Shown one piece after another: positions 1-8,710 of a stretch of 64,000 nt of DNA. Origin of the DNA: Ruminococcus flavefaciens (lineage in GTDB: Bacteria; Bacillota; Clostridia; Oscillospirales; Ruminococcaceae); assembly GCA_023667045.1 (NCBI GenBank), contig JAMPAU010000010.1, positions 1 through 64,000 on the forward strand, in the 5' to 3' direction. How positions within the stretch are numbered: position 1 is the first letter of the stretch; each line of letters starts with the position of its first letter. The translations under genes and the position numbers were made by a program. Under the pieces are notes generated by a model. That model worked only from the letters and a program-made list of their open reading frames with translations. It was not told the DNA's origin and did no database searches.

Positions 1-2
1 AC

Positions 3-720
3 ATAGACTACATTCCAATCGGTCATTACAAGCGTGGAATGGATACGCAGAACGGTATCGCTCAGGCACTCAAGGAAATGGGATACGGCGAAGGAAAACA
101 GGCGATTGCACGGTGGAGGGTTGCGGAAATTGAAGTGTTGAATAAAATCTGTCATCAACACGGAATTGAACTGTTACCGCCTGAAAAAGCACGTGGTACT
201 TTGGAAGTCGCCGAGTACAAGGAGCAACGCCGAAAAGCTGAACAGCTTGCAGTTGAAAATGAACAGTCGCACTTTGAACTTGATGCACTCAACGGTGAAC
301 TGAAATCAGCTGCTGAAAAGAAAGTAAAAATCGTGGAAATTGACAGTATAGGCGAAAAAATCACGATTCAGTAAGAAAATTTCTATTTCCGAAGAAGATT
401 TTGAAAATCTCACGGATTTAGCGAAAAAACAGGTTGCAAGCGTAAAAAATACCAAAAAACTGAAATCTGAAAACGCTGAATTAATGCAGAAAATAACTGA
501 TTTGGAAGTACAAGTTAAATTTTTGACCGCTAAACTTGACAAGTACAGACAGCCTGCAACTTTTTCCCGTGATAAGCTGAAAACTGAATCACAAAAGATT
601 TCAGAACTGGAGCAATTAAGGTCAAAATATAAAAAGGCTATGGAGTTTATAAATTCCCGTGCCTTAACGACTGAATTTGAAGTTTATAAAGATAAAAGAA
701 AAAATAATGTGTTAGAATAA
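3..720 (+). pseudogene. Mob/Pre-type relaxase, C-terminal part, frameshifted
   Basis: The reading frame is open to the left window edge and begins inside IDYIPIGHYKRG, the conserved Mob/Pre (plasmid recombination/mobilisation) motif, followed by the N-G-I-A-Q-A-L-K-E-M-G segment. That frame stops at 372-374. The next frame continues straight away with a Lys/Glu-rich coiled-coil tail (KKISISEEDFENLTDLAKK...) ending at 720, the usual tail of this family. One frameshift near 370 therefore splits the gene. The relaxase would nick and transfer a mobilisable element, which fits the serine recombinase downstream. The catalytic N-terminus lies outside the window. The alternative is two separate short genes, but the tail has no ribosome site of its own. 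Confidence 0.7.
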
Positions 721-764
721 TTTACTATATTAGGGCAATAATTATAATATAGGAGTTGAACGTT

Positions 765-953
765 TTGGAGATAACAAGAAATAAAAATTTTATTGAGGTG
801 TGGCTGACCAACGAGGAGCAGGAAACAGTTGACCGCAAGGAACTGACAGATAAGTTACTTACTGACAATGAGAAAAGCAGGGTTATTTTCTTTCTGTCAG
901 GAAGTGCTGACCTGATTAACTGTACAAGTCAGCTGCTGATTCGCAATATATGA
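765..953 (+). CDS. Small conserved protein of mobilisable elements
   Basis: A protein of about 62 residues beginning LEITRNKNFIEVWLTNEE. Small proteins with this kind of N-terminus commonly accompany Mob/Pre relaxases in Firmicutes elements; the function is unknown. The only starts are TTG. The TTG at 765 has AGGAG (751-755) nine bases upstream and is preferred to the TTG at 756, which touches the Shine-Dalgarno. No signal peptide or membrane segment is visible. It lies between the relaxase remnant and the recombinase on the same strand, so it is probably part of the same element. Confidence 0.55.
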   Translation: MEITRNKNFIEVWLTNEEQETVDRKELTDKLLTDNEKSRVIFFLSGSADLINCTSQLLIRNI

Positions 954-1089
954 CATATAGCAGGTGCGGTTTAAATAACCGTGCCTGTTTTTTGTATAAT
1001 ATGCCAATTGATTTTTATTTCAATATGTGCTACAATGTTATTATAAAATATATCAAGTTTTTAAATAACATTGATAGTTAGGAGGAAAT

Positions 1090-3255
1090 ATGAGTAAAAC
1101 ATTAAAGATTGCGGGCTATTGCAGAATTTCAGTTGACGAGGAACTCGACAAGGATAACACGTCTATTGAAAATCAAAAGTCGATTATTGAGGATTATGTT
1201 TACAGAACTTTTCCCGATTCTCAGCTTGATTTTTATTCTGACCGTGACCGCTCAGGCTACACATTCGACCAGAGAGAAGAATATCAGGTATTACGCCGAA
1301 AGATGTTCAGGGGGGAGTATGATATTCTTATCGTCAAAGACTTTTCGAGATTTTCAAGGCGTACGAGCAGGGGACTTGTTGAACTGGAAGATTTGAGAGA
1401 TGCAGGAATGCGTATAATATCTATCGGAGACGGCATAGACTACCCTACATCTGATGAGTGGACGGCGATTCAGTTCAGATTTCTTGTGAACGAAATGCCT
1501 GTAACTGATACGTCCAAAAAAGTTAAATCTGTTATCAAACGTCGTCAAGAGGAGGGCAAGTGGATATGTGCCGTTCCGTATGGCTACATAATGACTAACA
1601 GCAAGACAATGCAGTTCAAGGTTGACGAGCCGTCAGCGGAAGTTGTAAGAAAGATTTTTCAGCTTTATTGCGACGGCTGGGGGTATAAAAAAATCGCAAA
1701 CTATCTCACGGACAGCCATATTCCCACGCCACGCAAGACCGAACAGCTCAGAAAAGAAGCAGAGGGCGAGGAATATAAAATCAGGTCAAGACCTGAATGG
1801 AGTATCATAACTATCAGCGAAATTCTGAAAAATGATTTTTATATTGGTACTCTCAGACAAAGGAAGTACCGCCGTAAGAAAATCAACGGAAGTGATGAGA
1901 AATTACAGGAAACAGACCACATTGTAATTGCGAACAATCATGAAGCAATCGTTGATTATAAAGTTTTCTCGGCAGTTCAGGAGCAGATGAAACTCCGTTC
2001 AACATCGAATTATCGTGGAGTTAAAAAATATGACAACGTTTATACTGGGCATCTGTTCTGTGGTGACTGTGGAAGCCCTATGTTTTCAATGAGCCGTGCA
2101 GATTTACCGCCTGCATACCGTTGCGGAACATATCACAGGCATGGCGTGAAAGCGTGTTCGTCACATCATACAAGGGTTGATATGCTTGATGAGTTACTTA
2201 AATCTTATGTGCGTAAAGTCCGTGACAACTCAGAATTTATGCTTGAACAGTTGCAAAAATCGATTGACAGCGAGCAGAAAGAAACGTCATCAAGTAAAAA
2301 CGTGGTTGAAATACTGTTGCAGAAGATTGAGGACATAAAAACAGAACTGAAATTCCTGAACCGTCAGCACGTCAAGGACATTGCAAAGCACCCTGAAAGA
2401 GAAGATATGCTTGAAGAAATCTATCAGGAGCAGGTTGACGAGTTAATGTTGCAGATAGAGGGTTTTAGGAATCAGATACAGCTTGCTACTGACAAGCACA
2501 ATGCGATTATTGCAATGAACCGCACTGCAAAAAGTGTTATGGAAGTTTTTGACACTATAATCAATAAAAATGCTCTTACAAAAGCAGACATTGATTTTAT
2601 AATAGATAGAATCGACGTTTTTACTGACCGTATCGAGATTAAATTGAAAGCGGATATTGACCAGCTTATCAGACTTGGCATTCCTGAAGAACTTAAACCC
2701 GAAAGCGAGACAGTCTCCGCAAATTTTAAGCAAGGCACTGGGAATATATCGTCACAGATTACCACAAGCAAGGGTAATTCTCTCAGTGTCAATGTTATCA
2801 TTGAAGGCGACCCTCTGGAAATATATACCAACAGCGACGGCGAGGTTATTTTTAAGAAGTACTCTGCTGTAAGCGAAATGAGCGAAAATGCGGGGTATGT
2901 TGCAGACATAATGTATAAAATAGCAGGCTGTCCGGTTGTGATATTTGATAAAGACCATGTTGTTGCGACTGCTGGCGTTTCAAAAAAGGAATTTGCAGAA
3001 CGCCGTGTTACAGGGCAGCTTGAAGAACTTATGGAAAATCGTGGACAATACTTCTGTCCGAAAGGCGAAAGCAATAATTTTTATGTAGCTGAGGGTATTG
3101 AACGCACTGCTATTGCTTCCGTCCCGATAATAACCGCCGGCGACGTTTCCGGAGCTGTGGCATTCCTCAGCACTGAACAGCATACAGAAGCTAACGATTT
3201 ACAGAAAAGTCTCATAAATGCTGCTGCACAGTTTCTTGCAAAGCAGATAGAATAG
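1090..3255 (+). CDS. Large serine recombinase with C-terminal SpoVT-like domain
   Basis: A 721-residue site-specific recombinase. The N-terminal resolvase domain (about 5-150) has the catalytic serine in YCRIS (Ser14) and the active-site segment with VKDFSRFSR. The recombinase domain follows (about 160-300), then a zinc-ribbon with FCGDCG and a later Cys/His pair (about 315-370), then a long coiled coil (about 385-500). Residues 573-721 are unusual: GDPLEIYTNSDGEVIFKKYS matches the second half of the SpoVT AbrB domain, and the rest (FDKDHVVATAGVSKKEF, VPIITAGDVSGAVAFLS) matches the SpoVT GAF-like domain. The start has GGAGG a few bases upstream. It probably integrates and excises the element carrying the Mob remnant. 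The fused sensor could tie activity to cell state, but that is inference. Confidence 0.9.
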   Translation: MSKTLKIAGYCRISVDEELDKDNTSIENQKSIIEDYVYRTFPDSQLDFYSDRDRSGYTFDQREEYQVLRRKMFRGEYDILIVKDFSRFSRRTSRGLVELEDLRDAGMRIISIGDGIDYPTSDEWTAIQFRFLVNEMPVTDTSKKVKSVIKRRQEEGKWICAVPYGYIMTNSKTMQFKVDEPSAEVVRKIFQLYCDGWGYKKIANYLTDSHIPTPRKTEQLRKEAEGEEYKIRSRPEWSIITISEILKNDFYIGTLRQRKYRRKKINGSDEKLQETDHIVIANNHEAIVDYKVFSAVQEQMKLRSTSNYRGVKKYDNVYTGHLFCGDCGSPMFSMSRADLPPAYRCGTYHRHGVKACSSHHTRVDMLDELLKSYVRKVRDNSEFMLEQLQKSIDSEQKETSSSKNVVEILLQKIEDIKTELKFLNRQHVKDIAKHPEREDMLEEIYQEQVDELMLQIEGFRNQIQLATDKHNAIIAMNRTAKSVMEVFDTIINKNALTKADIDFIIDRIDVFTDRIEIKLKADIDQLIRLGIPEELKPESETVSANFKQGTGNISSQITTSKGNSLSVNVIIEGDPLEIYTNSDGEVIFKKYSAVSEMSENAGYVADIMYKIAGCPVVIFDKDHVVATAGVSKKEFAERRVTGQLEELMENRGQYFCPKGESNNFYVAEGIERTAIASVPIITAGDVSGAVAFLSTEQHTEANDLQKSLINAAAQFLAKQIE

Positions 3256-3283
3256 TAAAACCGTTCTCTATCCGCAAAATAAT

Positions 3284-3345
3284 ATAATCCCCTTAGAGCA
3301 GACACACAAAAAAGTGTGAAAACTCAAAGGGGTTATTTTTATTGT
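3284..3345 (+). terminator. Terminator after the recombinase gene
   Basis: ATAATCCCCTTAGAG (3284-3298) pairs imperfectly with CTCAAAGGGGTTAT (3323-3336), with a nested ACACAC/GTGTG hairpin, and is followed by a T-rich tract. It lies 30 bases after the recombinase stop. Confidence 0.7.
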
Positions 3346-3349
3346 TTTG

Positions 3350-4604
3350 CTATTCAGATTTTTTCTTTAATGGAATATAAGTTATTTCCAAGCTGTCAAT
3401 ATCATTTATATCAATCGGGTCAATAGTATATTCATCAAGTCCATAGCCCTTTTCTTCATCTGTTTCTTTATCAACTAAAAGAGTTTTTCTGTATCTTCTT
3501 TAGAAATTGATACTCTTACAAGAGTACTTGTTTTCCAATTAACGCCCAGTTTTTTATTAATTATTGAAAGGTCTCCGTCGCTTTTTTCAAGCAATTCATT
3601 TATCTGAGCAGTAAGTGATATAAACTGCCCTTCCTCCCCTATTTTATAACCATAAGTATTTTCATAAGCTTCCAGTGTCATCAGTTTGCTCAGACTACAC
3701 TCTGGCAATTCTCTTGGCTTTCCCTAATATGTCGAATCCTTTAAAACAGCAATATTTTGGTCCATAGGATTCGGAACTTCAATATTCGGAAATTCAGCAA
3801 TAAATCTTTTCTGAACCTATGGCATATAGCTTGAACCGCCGACAATAAGAATTTTTGTTATCTTACCGCCCTTTTTTTCTGCTTGTTTCTTAACAGATTT
3901 TGTTTTTTCAATCGTTTCGTCAAGAAGGTCTAAATTTTTTTCTTCAAACTCTGCACGGCTTACCTCAAACGAATATTTTTCGCCCTCTATTTCAAGTCTT
4001 ACACTTGTGACTGCTCTCGGAGTAAGGGCTTTCTTTGCTTTTTCAGCAGCTTCCTAAATAGCTGATATTTATCCTCAACAAAAAAGCAGTTATAGCCATT
4101 TATTTCAACAGCGACTATGTCAAAAGTTCCTCTGCCAAGGTCGTATACAAAAAACGTTTAATTTTTATCTCCCTTATAGCCATAATATACGGCAGTTGCA
4201 GTAGGTTATTCCAACAGGAATACTTTTTTGAAACCAACATTTCCTCAGAGCCGAAATATGAAGGCACAGTGATTACCACCCACTCAACGCTTCAACCTGT
4301 TGTATCATAGGCATACTTTGCAAGATATTTAAATACATATGACGAAAGTTCAATGATAAATGGTGGCGTGATCTTGCCCCATATCTCTTTTAAAGAAATC
4401 AAGAACGCTGTGCGGACAAAATACCTTGTTCTCCTTTGCAGACAGAGCAACAACGAGATTAGAGTCTGAAAGTTCTACAACAGACGGAGTTATCATATCG
4501 CTGGCTTCATTGCTACAGTTTTGAATAAGCAGATTATCATCAAGGTACAAAATAACGCTGTAAGTCGTGCCTAAGTCAATACCAAAAATATACTTTGATT
4601 CCAT
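3350..4604 (-). pseudogene. Decayed Hsp70/DnaK-like ATPase gene
   Basis: The intact 5' part (4604-4350) encodes the Hsp70 phosphate-1 motif FGIDLGTTYSVILYLDD. Further down, the reverse strand encodes recognisable Hsp70 pieces: VYDLGRGTFDIVAVEING (normally DLGGGTFD), EAAEKAKKALTPRAV and KITKILIVGGSSYMP. The remaining 3' part includes MTLEAYENTYGYKIGEEG and ends at 3350. The pieces are separated by several in-frame stops (for example near 3726, 3823 and 4157) and at least one frame change near 4050, so no full-length product can form. It resembles the Hsp70-like proteins encoded beside small membrane proteins in Firmicutes rather than housekeeping DnaK. Confidence 0.8.
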
Positions 4605-4628
4605 TTTTCTTTCTCCTTTGTTTAAATT

Positions 4629-5090
4629 TTATTGCTCATCACTGACAGTCGATTCAACGGTTTCAGCAATCTGCTCTTTCACAGGCTCATGATACTGATA
4701 GACATTTACGGAAGCCCTTTCAACGACTTTGCCGTCAATTGAGTAAACAAGAGTTGCTCTTGTCCTTTCAATAGCCTTGTCCATGTAATATCATCGGTCG
4801 GCTTAACCTTGACAGGCTTGTATGAATCATATTTATCGCCTACAGATACCTTATATTCTACATTAGGATAAATCAAATTTGCATTTTCAAATGTATCATT
4901 ATTTTCAACTTCAGATTCAATATTTTTTAGTATGGTACAGTTCATAAAAGCAGTTGTTATATTTTCTTTTTCACCATTTATAAATGGTTTTACAAAGTCT
5001 TTTAAGACAATAAACGATACAATGCCAGTAACGACAAGTGCAGTAAAAGCAAGAGCAGATATTGCTGTTTTTTATACTGTTTTTAGTCAT
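4629..5090 (-). pseudogene. Decayed membrane-anchored protein beside the Hsp70 remnant
   Basis: An ATG at 5090 follows a GGAGG site, but the frame breaks at once. Another frame gives a transmembrane segment (ALAFTALVVTGIVSFIVL) and an extracytoplasmic region (MNCTILKNIESEVENN... VEYKVSVGDKYDSYKPVKV). A second shift near 4775 leads to RATLVYSIDGKVVERASVNV and the stop at 4629. The architecture is short cytoplasmic end, one membrane helix, then an outer domain. It lies directly upstream of the Hsp70-like remnant on the same strand, so the two were probably one operon. No family is recognised. Confidence 0.65.
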
Positions 5091-5285
5091 TATATTTCCC
5101 TCCTAAAAACAACCGAATGGCATTAAAATTTTTAAATTTTTCATAAACTCTTTCGCAAAATGTATCATTTTATGAAATACTTAAATTTACACATATATAT
5201 TTTTAAAAGACTATGATAAAATAATTTATACATTTCATATAAATTTAAGATACTATATCAGCATTTCATTTATGCATAATAACAT

Positions 5286-5314
5286 TTGACAAAAATAAAA
5301 AAAGATGATATAAT
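5286..5314 (+). promoter_or_regulatory. Consensus sigma-A promoter of the MATE gene
   Basis: TTGACA (5286-5291), 17-base spacer, TATAAT (5309-5314). Transcription should start near 5321, the first base of the folded leader. The 195 bases before it (5091-5285) are AT-rich and show nothing else. Confidence 0.8.
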
Positions 5315-5320
5315 AAAAAT

Positions 5321-5412
5321 GATGTGTAGCCTTTGGCGTAAGTCCAATCCGTGAGCTACACATTTTTTATAACTATAATTGCGTGTGGTTCACAAGACTG
5401 CACGCATTTTTT
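5321..5412 (+). ncRNA. Probable guanidine-IV (mepA) riboswitch
   Basis: The leader forms two hairpins. P1 pairs ATGTGTAGC (5322-5330) with GCTACACAT (5355-5363) and has an inner TTGG/CCAA helix, loop CGTAAGT and a 3' internal loop TCCGTGA. P2 pairs TGCGTG (5380-5385) with CACGCA (5401-5406) and runs into six T residues, making an intrinsic terminator. The P1 loop AGTC (5341-5344) is complementary to GACT in the P2 loop (5396-5399), allowing a kissing contact. Two stem-loops joined by a kissing interaction, ending in a terminator before a MATE (mepA-type) gene, is the known plan of guanidine-IV riboswitches. Recognition is by architecture and context, not by covariance search. Confidence 0.6.
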
Positions 5413-5430
5413 ATAAAGAGAGGTACTAAA

Positions 5431-6804
5431 ATGGAAAACACAAAGCAAAACAAAATGGAAAGTATGCCAGTAAAAAAACTTCTTCTTTCAATGGGCATAC
5501 CAATGATTATTTCAATGGTTCTGCAAGCGGTTTATAATATCGTTGACAGTGCCTTTGTGTCGAATATGTCCGACGGCGGAGAATCAGCCCTAAACGCACT
5601 TACTCTTGCATTTCCGCTTCAGATACTTATGGTTGCTGTAGGAATCGGCACGGATGTAGGTGCTAACGTTCTCGTGGCTAAAAATCTCGGTATGAAAAAC
5701 AAAGAACGTGCAGGAAAAGTAGCAGGAAATGCAGTATTCCTTGCATTTATAATATATCTGTTTTTTCTTATATTTGGATTGTTCGGAGCTGGTGCATATA
5801 TACGTTCACAGACTTCAAACGCCGAAATTGCAGATATGGGAACAGACTATCTGAAAATATGCTGTATTTTTTCGTTTGGTATGTCATTTTTTGCGGTGTA
5901 TGAAAAACTGCTACAGTCTACAGGACATTCGGGCTGTTCAACAATTGCTCAGATTTCAGGAGCGGTTACAAATATAATCCTCGACCCGATATTGATTTAT
6001 GGTTGGTTTGGTCTGCCGACAATGAGCGTAAAAGGTGCGGCATACGCAACAGTAATCGGACAGATTGTTTCATTTGCGGTTGCACTTATTTTCCACCTAA
6101 AAGTCAACACTGCTATCGAAAATAAACTTTGCTATTTCAAGCCGTCGCTGAATGTCATAAAAGGAATATATACAATAGGTCTTCCGGCGATTATTTCTCA
6201 GGCTCTTATTTCTGTCATGACATATGGACTTAACTTGATTTTTGGCGGTATAAGTGAAACTATGGTTACTGCATATGGTCTTTATTATAAAATTCAGCAG
6301 TTTCTGCTTTTTGCGGCGTTCGGTATGCGTGACGCTATTATGCCAGTGATAGCGTTCAGTTTCGGAATGAAAGACAAAAACAGAATACGTGACGGAGTAA
6401 AATACGGACACCTTTATACTGCTGTAATTATGCTTGCAGGACTGATTGCAATAGAAATTTTTGCCGTTCCGTTTTCAGATATTTTCGGACTGTCAGGTGA
6501 AACACAGAAATTTTTCATAAATGCCATGAGAATTATTTCAATAAGTTTTATTTTTGCAGGCGTAAATATTGCGTTTCAAGGAGTATTTCAGGCAATGGAC
6601 GGCGGTGCAGAATCGCTCATTATATCTGTATGCCGTCAGATAATTTTTGTATTTCCGTTTGCACTGATTTTTGCAAAAATCGCCAAGTTAAATTCCGAGA
6701 TGTCATGGCTTTCATGGATTACTTTTCCGATTGCAGAAATATTTACAGCGGTTATTTCAATACTGCTTTTCAAAAAAATGTGGAATAAAGTTAATTTCAA
6801 ATAA
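5431..6804 (+). CDS. MATE family multidrug/guanidinium efflux transporter
   Basis: A 457-residue membrane protein with about twelve hydrophobic helices in two homologous halves, typical of the MATE family of Na+- or H+-driven efflux pumps. The opening MPVKKLLLSMGIPMIISMVLQ and the YNIVDSAFVS segment are family hallmarks. The start at 5431 is chosen because AGAGAGG lies seven bases upstream; the longer frame from 5383 would begin inside the terminator hairpin. Its leader looks like a guanidine-IV riboswitch, so export of guanidinium or a related cation is the best guess. It is monocistronic, ending at a bidirectional terminator. Confidence 0.88.
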   Translation: MENTKQNKMESMPVKKLLLSMGIPMIISMVLQAVYNIVDSAFVSNMSDGGESALNALTLAFPLQILMVAVGIGTDVGANVLVAKNLGMKNKERAGKVAGNAVFLAFIIYLFFLIFGLFGAGAYIRSQTSNAEIADMGTDYLKICCIFSFGMSFFAVYEKLLQSTGHSGCSTIAQISGAVTNIILDPILIYGWFGLPTMSVKGAAYATVIGQIVSFAVALIFHLKVNTAIENKLCYFKPSLNVIKGIYTIGLPAIISQALISVMTYGLNLIFGGISETMVTAYGLYYKIQQFLLFAAFGMRDAIMPVIAFSFGMKDKNRIRDGVKYGHLYTAVIMLAGLIAIEIFAVPFSDIFGLSGETQKFFINAMRIISISFIFAGVNIAFQGVFQAMDGGAESLIISVCRQIIFVFPFALIFAKIAKLNSEMSWLSWITFPIAEIFTAVISILLFKKMWNKVNFK

Positions 6805-6836
6805 CTGATGTATTTTTCGCATATTTCTTATAATAA

Positions 6837-6880
6837 AAAAAGCTGAGTTTTTAATTTCAACTCAGCTTTTTATTTATTTT
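6837..6880. terminator. Bidirectional terminator, copy 1 of a 44-bp repeat
   Basis: AAAAAGCTGAG pairs with CTCAGCTTTTT around a TTTTAATTTCAA loop. It serves the convergent MATE and lysR genes. The 44 bases are identical to 22089-22132. Confidence 0.85.
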
Positions 6881-7796
6881 ATAAATCATTTTTATAATTT
6901 GAGATATAAGTTCTGAAATGTTCAAGATAACGCCTTGCAATCGGACTAAGCGGACGGTCAGAAATATGAATATAACCAACTTCCATTATCTCGTCGCTTT
7001 CAAGAGGAATGGAAACAATATCTGTACCGTTTAGGTCACTGCTCAGAATACCAGACGAAATAGTGTAGCCGTCAAGTCCTATCAGAAGATTGAAAAGCGT
7101 GGCACGGTCAGAAACAATAATACTTTTCGGGCTGTCGTCCGTGCTGTGCAGTTCTTCGGAGAAGTAAAAAGAATTATTAATACCTTGGTCATAAGTAAGC
7201 CTTGGATATAAAAGCAAATCCTCACGGCTTACTGTTTTTTTGTCTGCAAGCGGATTTTTACGGCTGACAAATACATGAGGTTTTGCAGTAAATTCCGGCA
7301 CAAACTGCAATTCTTTATTTTTCAGAATACGCATAATCACTTCACGGTTGAAGTTGCTCAGAAAGATTATACCAATTTCAGAACGCTGTGTATATACATC
7401 TTCAATAATATCATTTGTACGGAGTTCACGGAGCGAAAATTCATATTTATCCTTTCCGTATTCTTTTATGAGTGCAACAAAAGCGTTGACCGCAAAGGCA
7501 TAGTGTTGTGAAGATACAGCAAAAATTCTCTTTGCCGGTTCGCCGTATTTGTATGTCTGCTCCAGAAGTTCCGCCTGCTCAACAACCTGTCTTGCATAGG
7601 AAAGAAATTTAGTACCTTCTTCAGATAGAATCACGCCACGGTTACTTCTTGAAAAAATAGTAATTCCCATTTCCTGCTCCAGTTCCGAAACGGCTTTTGA
7701 AAGACTGGGCTGTGTGACATATAATTTCTGTGCTGCCATTGTAATTGAACCATACTGCACAATCTGTATGATATATTTTAACTGCTGTAAAGTCAT
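6879..7796 (-). CDS. LysR-type transcriptional regulator beside metF/metE
   Basis: About 305 residues. The N-terminal winged helix-turn-helix begins MTLQQLKYIIQIVQYGSI and continues with LYVTQPSLSKAVSELEQEMG; the rest is the periplasmic-binding-like effector domain. The ATG at 7796 is preferred to the one at 7802 because GGAG sits nine bases before it but only three before the other. It is the last gene of metE-metF-lysR on one strand, so it probably senses a sulfur-amino-acid signal and controls this operon, as MetR/CysB-type regulators do. The effector cannot be read from sequence. Confidence 0.85.
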   Translation of the reverse strand: MTLQQLKYIIQIVQYGSITMAAQKLYVTQPSLSKAVSELEQEMGITIFSRSNRGVILSEEGTKFLSYARQVVEQAELLEQTYKYGEPAKRIFAVSSQHYAFAVNAFVALIKEYGKDKYEFSLRELRTNDIIEDVYTQRSEIGIIFLSNFNREVIMRILKNKELQFVPEFTAKPHVFVSRKNPLADKKTVSREDLLLYPRLTYDQGINNSFYFSEELHSTDDSPKSIIVSDRATLFNLLIGLDGYTISSGILSSDLNGTDIVSIPLESDEIMEVGYIHISDRPLSPIARRYLEHFRTYISNYKNDL

Positions 7797-7840
7797 ATGC
7801 ATTCACTCCGTAACCATTATATCATAATTAAATGAAAAAA

Positions 7841-8710
7841 TCAACACTTTACTGCAAGCAGTCTGTAAACCGCTTCATAAATTTTTCTTGCGACATACGG
7901 ATTATTCATAGTATACAAATGAATGCCGTCCACATCATGTGAAATCAAGTCTACAATCTGGTCTATAGCGTAAGCAATTCCGGCATCACGCAAAGCTGTT
8001 GGATTGTTTTCATAGCGTTCAATCATTTTCATGAATTTTTTAGGCAGTTTTATACCGCAGAGTTTAACCATTCTTTCAATCTGAGCTTTGTTTGTAACCG
8101 GCATAATACCAGCTTCAATAGGTACGTCTATGCCGATAATTTCAGCACGTTCATGGAATTTATAAAAGTCGTCATTATCAAGAAAAAGCTGTGTGATAAG
8201 CTGTGAAACTCCACAGCCAACTTTATGTTTAAGAAAGTTCATATCCTCAATAATATTACTGCTTTCTGTATGCCCCTCCGGATAACAGGCGGAAATTATA
8301 TTAAAGTCATAACGTTCATTTATAAATTCAATCAGTTCGCTTGCATGATTGAATCTTCCGCACGGCTTGGTATCGGCGGAAATATCCCCACGCAATGCGA
8401 GGATATTTTCTATACCGTTTTCTTTAAGAGAATCAAGGATTTCAACTGTATCTCTTTCCGAAAGATTTATACAGGGAAGATGTGCCACACTCTCAATACC
8501 ATATTTTTTTCTGACATCAGAGGCAATTTTAATTGTTTTACTGCCGTTTGTTCCACCGCCTGCACCGTATGTCACACTGATAAAGTCGGGCTGTAAACCT
8601 GAAAGACCGTCCAGTGTCTTATAAATTATACTCTCGTCGGCATCGGGTTTGGGCGGAAAAACTTCAAATGACAGTACAGTTTTTTCCCGAAATAAATCAC
8701 AGGTTTTCAT
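7841..8710 (-). CDS. metF: 5,10-methylenetetrahydrofolate reductase
   Basis: A 289-residue TIM-barrel flavoenzyme that reduces 5,10-methylene-THF to 5-methyl-THF, the methyl donor for MetE. Family motifs are visible: LSFEVFPPK at the N-terminus, YGAGGG, NILALRGD, ACYPEGH and TQLFLDND. Length is normal. The start overlaps the end of metE by 14 bases, indicating translational coupling. The lysR gene follows 45 bases downstream. Confidence 0.95.
   Translation of the reverse strand: MKTCDLFREKTVLSFEVFPPKPDADESIIYKTLDGLSGLQPDFISVTYGAGGGTNGSKTIKIASDVRKKYGIESVAHLPCINLSERDTVEILDSLKENGIENILALRGDISADTKPCGRFNHASELIEFINERYDFNIISACYPEGHTESSNIIEDMNFLKHKVGCGVSQLITQLFLDNDDFYKFHERAEIIGIDVPIEAGIMPVTNKAQIERMVKLCGIKLPKKFMKMIERYENNPTALRDAGIAYAIDQIVDLISHDVDGIHLYTMNNPYVARKIYEAVYRLLAVKC

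Noticed and set aside
3350-4604. Stop-codon readthrough or recoding in the Hsp70-like gene because some breaks are TAG
   Set aside because: TAA stops and frame changes also occur, and neighbouring intact genes use stops normally. Simple decay explains it.
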